From an uncultured Pseudomonas sp. (GTDB taxonomy: Bacteria; Pseudomonadota; Gammaproteobacteria; Pseudomonadales; Pseudomonadaceae), in contig CAMPJN010000008.1 in assembly GCA_946886875.1 (NCBI GenBank), positions 1 to 27,550 on the forward strand: DNA of 27,550 nucleotides, in the 5' to 3' direction. Within the stretch, counting starts at the first letter, position 1, and each line of letters starts with the position of its first letter. Below, one piece after another: positions 23,898 to 27,550 of the stretch. The notes under the pieces were generated by a model that saw nothing but the letters and a program-made list of their open reading frames with translations, was not told where the DNA came from and made no database searches. Made by a program: the position numbers and the translations under genes.

Positions 23898-24410
23898 CTC
23901 TGGAACCGTAGCTTGGTGCTCAGCAAGAAATGTTTGAATGCTGTCAGCTGTGCGGCGGCTTCCCTTCAGCCAGTCGACTTGCCACTCAGTCACTCGCTCG
24001 GTCTTGTCCCACTCGAACTTGCCAGGCGAGGGCTCGTTGATCGACTCGATCTGGCGGATGAGAACTAGCGGCGGTTCAGCACCCGTCGTTGCCTGTGAGT
24101 ACGCGAGCGCGGATTCGTATCGGGCGAAAGCAGCGAAATAGTCCTCCCCTCCGGCTACGTCAGGTGCCCCCTTTTCGGGATGCAGCCAAACTCGATACTC
24201 AAGAACCTCGTCATAGAAGTAGCCGCCTCCCGACTTGGAGTGCCCGGGATATGTCCCGACAAGCTCGGGCTTCGACGCCAAAGGCTGGCTGCTCGGCGGA
24301 GCAGTCGCCCGGTCAAAGTGCGCCGCAGAGAAAGGCTCGACCGGCTGAGCACCTGCGACAGGTGCCAGGAGTGCTGCCAACAGAAGGAAGAGTCGCATGC
24401 GCTGTTTCAT
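23892..24410 (-). CDS. Cassette-encoded secreted protein, unknown function
   Basis: A 172-residue protein with a Sec signal peptide (MKQRMRLFLLLAALLAPVAGAQ, likely cut after AGA). The mature region is hydrophilic and aromatic-rich (GGGYFYDEVLEYRVWLHPEKG, EDYFAAFARYESALAYS, KTERVTEWQVDWLKGS). It is not a family I can name with confidence. An alternative ATG lies at 24398. A well-formed attC follows on its 5' side at 24439. Confidence 0.7.
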   Translation of the reverse strand: MKQRMRLFLLLAALLAPVAGAQPVEPFSAAHFDRATAPPSSQPLASKPELVGTYPGHSKSGGGYFYDEVLEYRVWLHPEKGAPDVAGGEDYFAAFARYESALAYSQATTGAEPPLVLIRQIESINEPSPGKFEWDKTERVTEWQVDWLKGSRRTADSIQTFLAEHQATVPET

Positions 24411-24438
24411 TCGTGATCCTGCGGTGTCATTTGTTGAG

Positions 24439-24505
24439 ACCTAACGATTAAGCTAAGGGGCGGCGGAACGCCGTCCCAGCGAACGAAGTGAGCGATTTGT
24501 TAGCC
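24439..24505 (-). other. attC site, well formed
   Basis: ACCTAAC (24439-24445) and GTTAGCC (24499-24505) are the outer arms. Between them lie GATTAAGCTAAGGGGCGGCG, a CGGCGGAACGCCG hairpin and CCCAGCGAACGAAGTGAGCG, the common core. It is the 3' site of the large GGDEF cassette. Confidence 0.85.
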
Positions 24506-24704
24506 GCTGCGCTAGCGCCTCAGGGCGCATGAAAGCAATTTGGCATGCAAAGCTTCGGCGCGATTAAGGTGGGTCTAACTCCAGGCGAGTCAAATTCGAC
24601 AACATTGTCATTTCGACAGTCCTGGTTTTCGGCTTTTATGCTCGGCCGGCGAACCGCAATGCTCCGGCGAATCTACCGCCAATCTACTGCCCCCCTTTCG
24701 TTCT

Positions 24705-26711
24705 TTAATTGCCAGCGCGTGCCAGGCTCTCATCGAACATGCGCCAATTGCCGCGTCCGGCTGCTTTGGCGGCGTACATGGCCTGGTCTGCATGTTTGAA
24801 AAGCTCGTCGATATCCGGTTCCTGACCCTGGAACAAGGCAATGCCCACGCTGGCTCCGGCTCTGTAGTCAATGGCACCGAGCGCGTACGAGCGGCCTAAC
24901 TGCTCGACGATCTTGCTGGCGACGGTCTCAGCCTGGTGCCGCGCCTTATCTTTGGCCTCATCAAGGGCATCGAGCAAGACGACAAACTCATCCCCCGCCA
25001 AGCGGGCGACGGTGTCCGCATCGCGCACGCAGCCCTGGAGACGTTTTGCGACTTCGATGAGCAAGCGGTCGCCCATGTCATGGCCGTGCGTGTCGTTGAG
25101 TTGTTTGAACTTGTCGAGGTCGATGAACAGCAGTGCGCCATAGCGACCGTTACGTGCGCTATGGGCAAGCGCGAGCTGCAAACGATCAAGCAACAAGCGA
25201 CGGTTGGGCAGCTTGGTCAGCGTGTCGTAGAACGCCATACAGCGGATGATCTCCTGCGCCTTGCGGCTTTCGGTAATGTCCTGGCCGAAGCAGGAAACGC
25301 CAGACGGACGTCCGTCAGCATCAAGCAGCACCTTGTTCGCCCAGCGGACCCAGACGCGACGGCCGTCTTTGGTGATGTTTTCATTTTCGATGTGCCCAAA
25401 ATCTTCAGGGTGGGCAAGGATGCCGTTGATCAAGCTGATGAGATCGCGATCAGTTTCATTTTCGCGCTCAGGGACGATGGTGCCGACCACGTGTCGCCCG
25501 AGAATCTCTTCGGTGGTGTAGCCAAAGAACCGCTCGGCAAATTCGTTGAAATAGGTGACTGAGCCATCCACCCCCATGCGCAGCACAATGGCATTGGCGT
25601 TTTCTACCAGCTCCCGATACTTGGCGTCGGCTGCGGCTCTTTGCCTCATTTCGAAGCGCAACCGGCGGTTCAGGTCGTTCAACTTGACGACAACCACCCC
25701 AATCACCGTCAGACCAACCAGCAACGCGACGAGTGTGCGTAACACCCAAGGCGGCATCTTGTAGGGTGTCGGGTCGTAGATGAAGCCGGTCAGGTCAAAG
25801 TTGGCGGGCAAGTGTCCCCGGCTGGCGAATACACTCACCACATGTCGCCAGCGGTCTCGGCTCATGTAGCCCGGCTCGACAATGTCGTGTCGGGTCAGCT
25901 GACGCATTCGCTCAGCCTCGAACAGCAGATGCTCGCGCGACTTACCCTGCGTGTTGTAGCGGGCGAGGATAAGGTCCGCGACCTCACCGGGATGGTCCAG
26001 CGCGTAGACAAATCCTTTCAGCGTCGCGGCACGAAAGTTCTTCACCACCTCGGGCCGATCCGCCACCAATGTCGAATTGGTGAACAACAAGTTGCCAAAT
26101 AGATCGATGCCCGCCGAACTCGGTGTCAGCAGAAGGTATTCGTGCTCGCGCCCCTTGATATGCCATGGTTCGTTGGTGATGTAGACAACCTTGGCGGCTA
26201 TCTCGCCTTGGTGCAACGCATCAAGCGTCCAGACTTTTTGTTCGACCAAGTTGATTTGCTCGTTCGGTATGCCAACGGCCAGCAGATAGGCGCGGATCTC
26301 GTCGCGATTAGAGGAGTCAACCGCCACCGGCTTACCTGCTAGATCGAGCACGCTGTGGATGCCATTGCGGCGCAGCATCAGGAGGCCAATCGGTGAATGC
26401 TGCATCATGCTCGCGACTGCGACCACGGGCGCACCGCGAAAGCGATGCAGAACCAGTGATGCGGTGGCAACGCCGAAATCGGCGTGACCCGCCGCAACTT
26501 CCTCAACGGCATTGATGCCCGGTCCACCTTCGCGAATCTCCAATTCCAGCCCGGCCTCGCGATAGAAACCCTGCTCCTCGGCCGCATAGAAAGCTGCAAA
26601 TTCGAACTGGTGCCTCCAGTCCAGCCGCACCGACACGCGCTCTACAGCCGCTGCCGGCAGTACCGTCCAACAGCCAAAAAACACAGCTAATAAGACAGCG
26701 GCACGACGCAT
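24705..26711 (-). CDS. Receptor-type diguanylate cyclase: periplasmic binding domain, PAS and GGDEF (cassette)
   Basis: A 668-residue protein with four parts. A signal peptide (about 1-22) is followed by an NMT1/THI5-like substrate-binding domain (about 25-315; LDWRHQFEFAAFYAAEEQGFY, GHADFGVATASL). A membrane helix lies around 330-350. A PAS domain follows (about 375-490; NANAIVLRMGVDG, ENENITKDGRRVWVRW). A GGDEF domain (about 505-660) has AGDEF at residues 572-576 instead of GGDEF. RDAD (563-566) matches the RxxD inhibitory site at the right spacing. It would sense a small ligand, perhaps a thiamine-precursor-like or aromatic compound, and make c-di-GMP. GGGAGA precedes the ATG. It is bounded by attC sites at 24439 and 26955, a large and more GC-rich cassette. 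Confidence 0.92.
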   Translation of the reverse strand: MRRAAVLLAVFFGCWTVLPAAAVERVSVRLDWRHQFEFAAFYAAEEQGFYREAGLELEIREGGPGINAVEEVAAGHADFGVATASLVLHRFRGAPVVAVASMMQHSPIGLLMLRRNGIHSVLDLAGKPVAVDSSNRDEIRAYLLAVGIPNEQINLVEQKVWTLDALHQGEIAAKVVYITNEPWHIKGREHEYLLLTPSSAGIDLFGNLLFTNSTLVADRPEVVKNFRAATLKGFVYALDHPGEVADLILARYNTQGKSREHLLFEAERMRQLTRHDIVEPGYMSRDRWRHVVSVFASRGHLPANFDLTGFIYDPTPYKMPPWVLRTLVALLVGLTVIGVVVVKLNDLNRRLRFEMRQRAAADAKYRELVENANAIVLRMGVDGSVTYFNEFAERFFGYTTEEILGRHVVGTIVPERENETDRDLISLINGILAHPEDFGHIENENITKDGRRVWVRWANKVLLDADGRPSGVSCFGQDITESRKAQEIIRCMAFYDTLTKLPNRRLLLDRLQLALAHSARNGRYGALLFIDLDKFKQLNDTHGHDMGDRLLIEVAKRLQGCVRDADTVARLAGDEFVVLLDALDEAKDKARHQAETVASKIVEQLGRSYALGAIDYRAGASVGIALFQGQEPDIDELFKHADQAMYAAKAAGRGNWRMFDESLARAGN

Positions 26712-26954
26712 AAAATCAATTCTCCCGTGCTAAAAATCGCCACCGTAAAGGCACGGCAGATTGCGTAAACTCAAAGAATATGCCGACCCGATGATACACC
26801 CACATTAATACCCTCGGCAGACCTCACGCCGTGTCGACTCACGGGGCACGTTAAGCGCCTGACATTGCTGAGTTCCACCTTTGCGGGATTTATTTCCGAG
26901 CGCCAGGCAAAATTCTCTCAACGCTCCAGGAATGCGAGCCGCAATCTCACTTGC

Positions 26955-27030
26955 AGTTAACGTTTGGTTAAGGGGCGGGCTTTAGCCCGTCCCAGTGAGC
27001 GCAGCGAGCGATTTGAACCACTAGTTAGGC
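26955..27030 (-). other. attC site, full-length reference copy
   Basis: The left arm is AGTTAAC (26955-26961) followed by GTTTGGTTAAGGGGC; the centre is a CGGGCTTTAGCCCG hairpin; then CCCAGTGAGCGCAGCGAGCG; the right arm is ACCACTAGTTAGGC (GTTAGGC 27024-27030). Its 76 bases form an imperfect palindrome. The stop codon of the neighbouring gene (27025-27027) lies within the right arm. It belongs to that gene's cassette. Confidence 0.85.
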
Positions 27031-27429
27031 GTCGCCTTGCGGATAGCTAGCTTTGCCTGATGCCCAAGCTCGGGTTTCTTCTGTGTCTTCACCAAGCTCA
27101 AAATCGGTTTCCATCTGAGTGTCATAGGAAATCTCACGATGCCGTTGAAGAATATTCTGTAAGTACTGCTTTGATTCAGCCTGGCCAGAGATATAAATTC
27201 CGATGGTGATGCCAAGATTGTCAATTTCGGAAATTAGATTAAGCAATGCTTTTTCATCTTGAGCGTGGGAATTGGTAAATAAGGTACAAATCGGAACTGG
27301 GCGGCCTTGCTGGAGCGCAGCTGCAATTTCGGATACGGGAGTAGATATGACTTTTCGGAGGCAGCGCATGACCCTGGCTATGTTATTTTCGCCCTGAATC
27401 TTGAGAGATATTTGCCAGTTGCTGCTCAT
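27025..27429 (-). CDS. Cassette-encoded protein of unknown function
   Basis: A 134-residue soluble acidic protein. The first 85 residues alternate strand and helix (NWQISLKIQG, NIARVMRCLRKVI, VSEIAAALQQGRPVPICTLF, KALLNLISEIDNLGITIGIYISG). This order resembles the small beta-alpha-alpha fold of ribosomal L7/L12 C-terminal-like domains, but it is a weak visual match. The tail is acidic and disordered. The gene fills the cassette almost exactly, from the attC left arm at 27442 to the attC right arm at 27024. Confidence 0.65.
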   Translation of the reverse strand: MSSNWQISLKIQGENNIARVMRCLRKVISTPVSEIAAALQQGRPVPICTLFTNSHAQDEKALLNLISEIDNLGITIGIYISGQAESKQYLQNILQRHREISYDTQMETDFELGEDTEETRAWASGKASYPQGDA

Positions 27430-27441
27430 ATTATTTGCGAA

Positions 27442-27503
27442 GCCTAACGTTTGGTTAAGGGGCGGGCTTTAGCCCGTCCCAGCGAACGAAGTGAGCGATT
27501 TGA
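27442..27503 (-). other. Interrupted attC site at the right edge
   Basis: GCCTAAC (27442-27448), GTTTGGTTAAGGGGC, CGGGCTTTAGCCCG and the core GAACGAAGTGAGCG are intact. After GATTTGA (about 27503-27504) the sequence no longer matches the AACCACTAGTTAGGC arm. It belongs to a cassette lying to the right of the window. Confidence 0.75.
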
Positions 27504-27550
27504 GTGCTGTAATGGACTCTCCCCGCGCCACCGTTCTATACCGAGAACGG
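27504..27550. mobile_element. Possible end of an insertion sequence in attC (IS1111-type)
   Basis: The attC right arm is replaced by GTGCTGTAATGGACTCTCCC and then unrelated sequence up to the window edge. IS1111-attC elements are known to insert at a fixed point in attC and have subterminal inverted repeats. The ATGGACTC stretch resembles such ends as I remember them. Only about 47 bases are visible, so the identity is tentative. Confidence 0.35.

Noticed and set aside
27442..27550. Right-edge site as attI
   Set aside because: It contains the full repeated attC core seen at 24439 and 26955; an attI would not carry this palindrome.
1..27550. CRISPR array, tRNA or rRNA genes
   Set aside because: No regularly spaced direct repeats, no cloverleaf-like sequence with a CCA-type end and no rRNA-like conserved blocks were seen.

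Overview
The window looks like a chromosomal segment of a Pseudomonas-type gammaproteobacterium (stutzeri/mendocina/alcaligenes-like is an inference). The left two thirds are GC-rich core-type DNA with Pseudomonas-style gene sets and REP-like palindromes. From about 19 kb rightwards base composition becomes visibly more AT-rich, and the organisation becomes that of an integron cassette array. No tRNA, rRNA or CRISPR array was seen.

Layout. (1) 1-471: non-coding, with two tandem REP-like hairpins. (2) 472-6342: a run of plus-strand genes. These are a two-CBS-domain protein, a zinc alcohol/formaldehyde-dehydrogenase-like enzyme, a DUF72 protein, and a tightly overlapping set equivalent to E. 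coli ybhP-clsB-ybhN (phosphatase/nuclease fold, cardiolipin synthase B, UPF0104 membrane protein). (3) 6443-9092: a 744-residue protein joining an M23-like peptidase domain to a lytic-transglycosylase-like domain plus an EF-hand. A small predicted lipoprotein gene overlaps its 3' end. This looks like a peptidoglycan-degrading toxin with a periplasmic immunity protein, probably type VI secretion cargo, although no secretion genes are in the window. (4) 9122-11088: an alpha/beta hydrolase divergent from a GlxA-type AraC regulator. (5) 11197-16858: kdpDE on the minus strand, divergent from a Trk/Ktr-type K+ channel and its RCK regulator. kdpFABC is absent. The shared intergenic region carries an AT-rich element with two TTTAC repeats 11 bp apart, reminiscent of a KdpE site. 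(6) 16929-18987: minus-strand genes for a leucine-rich-repeat-like protein, a SAM methyltransferase and a cupin.

(7) About 19.27-27.55 kb: eleven minus-strand genes separated by attC-like recombination sites. Several sites share a core around GGGCTTTAGCCCGTCCC and end in GTTAGGC or GTTAGCC. In several the stop codon of the adjacent gene lies inside the terminal GTTAGGY. Gene orientation implies that intI/attI lies to the right of the window. Cassette products include small membrane proteins, DUF2867, MAPEG, VOC, LprI/DUF1311-like and MBL-like proteins, unknown proteins, and an unusually large (about 2.45 kb) cassette for a membrane receptor with periplasmic-binding, PAS and GGDEF domains. The rightmost attC is interrupted near its end by unrelated sequence that runs off the window, possibly the end of an attC-targeting IS1111-type insertion sequence.

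Strongest points for follow-up: the effector/immunity pair, the kdpDE-ktr regulatory swap, and the cassette array with its receptor-diguanylate-cyclase cassette. All functional statements come from reading motifs by eye; no database search was run.
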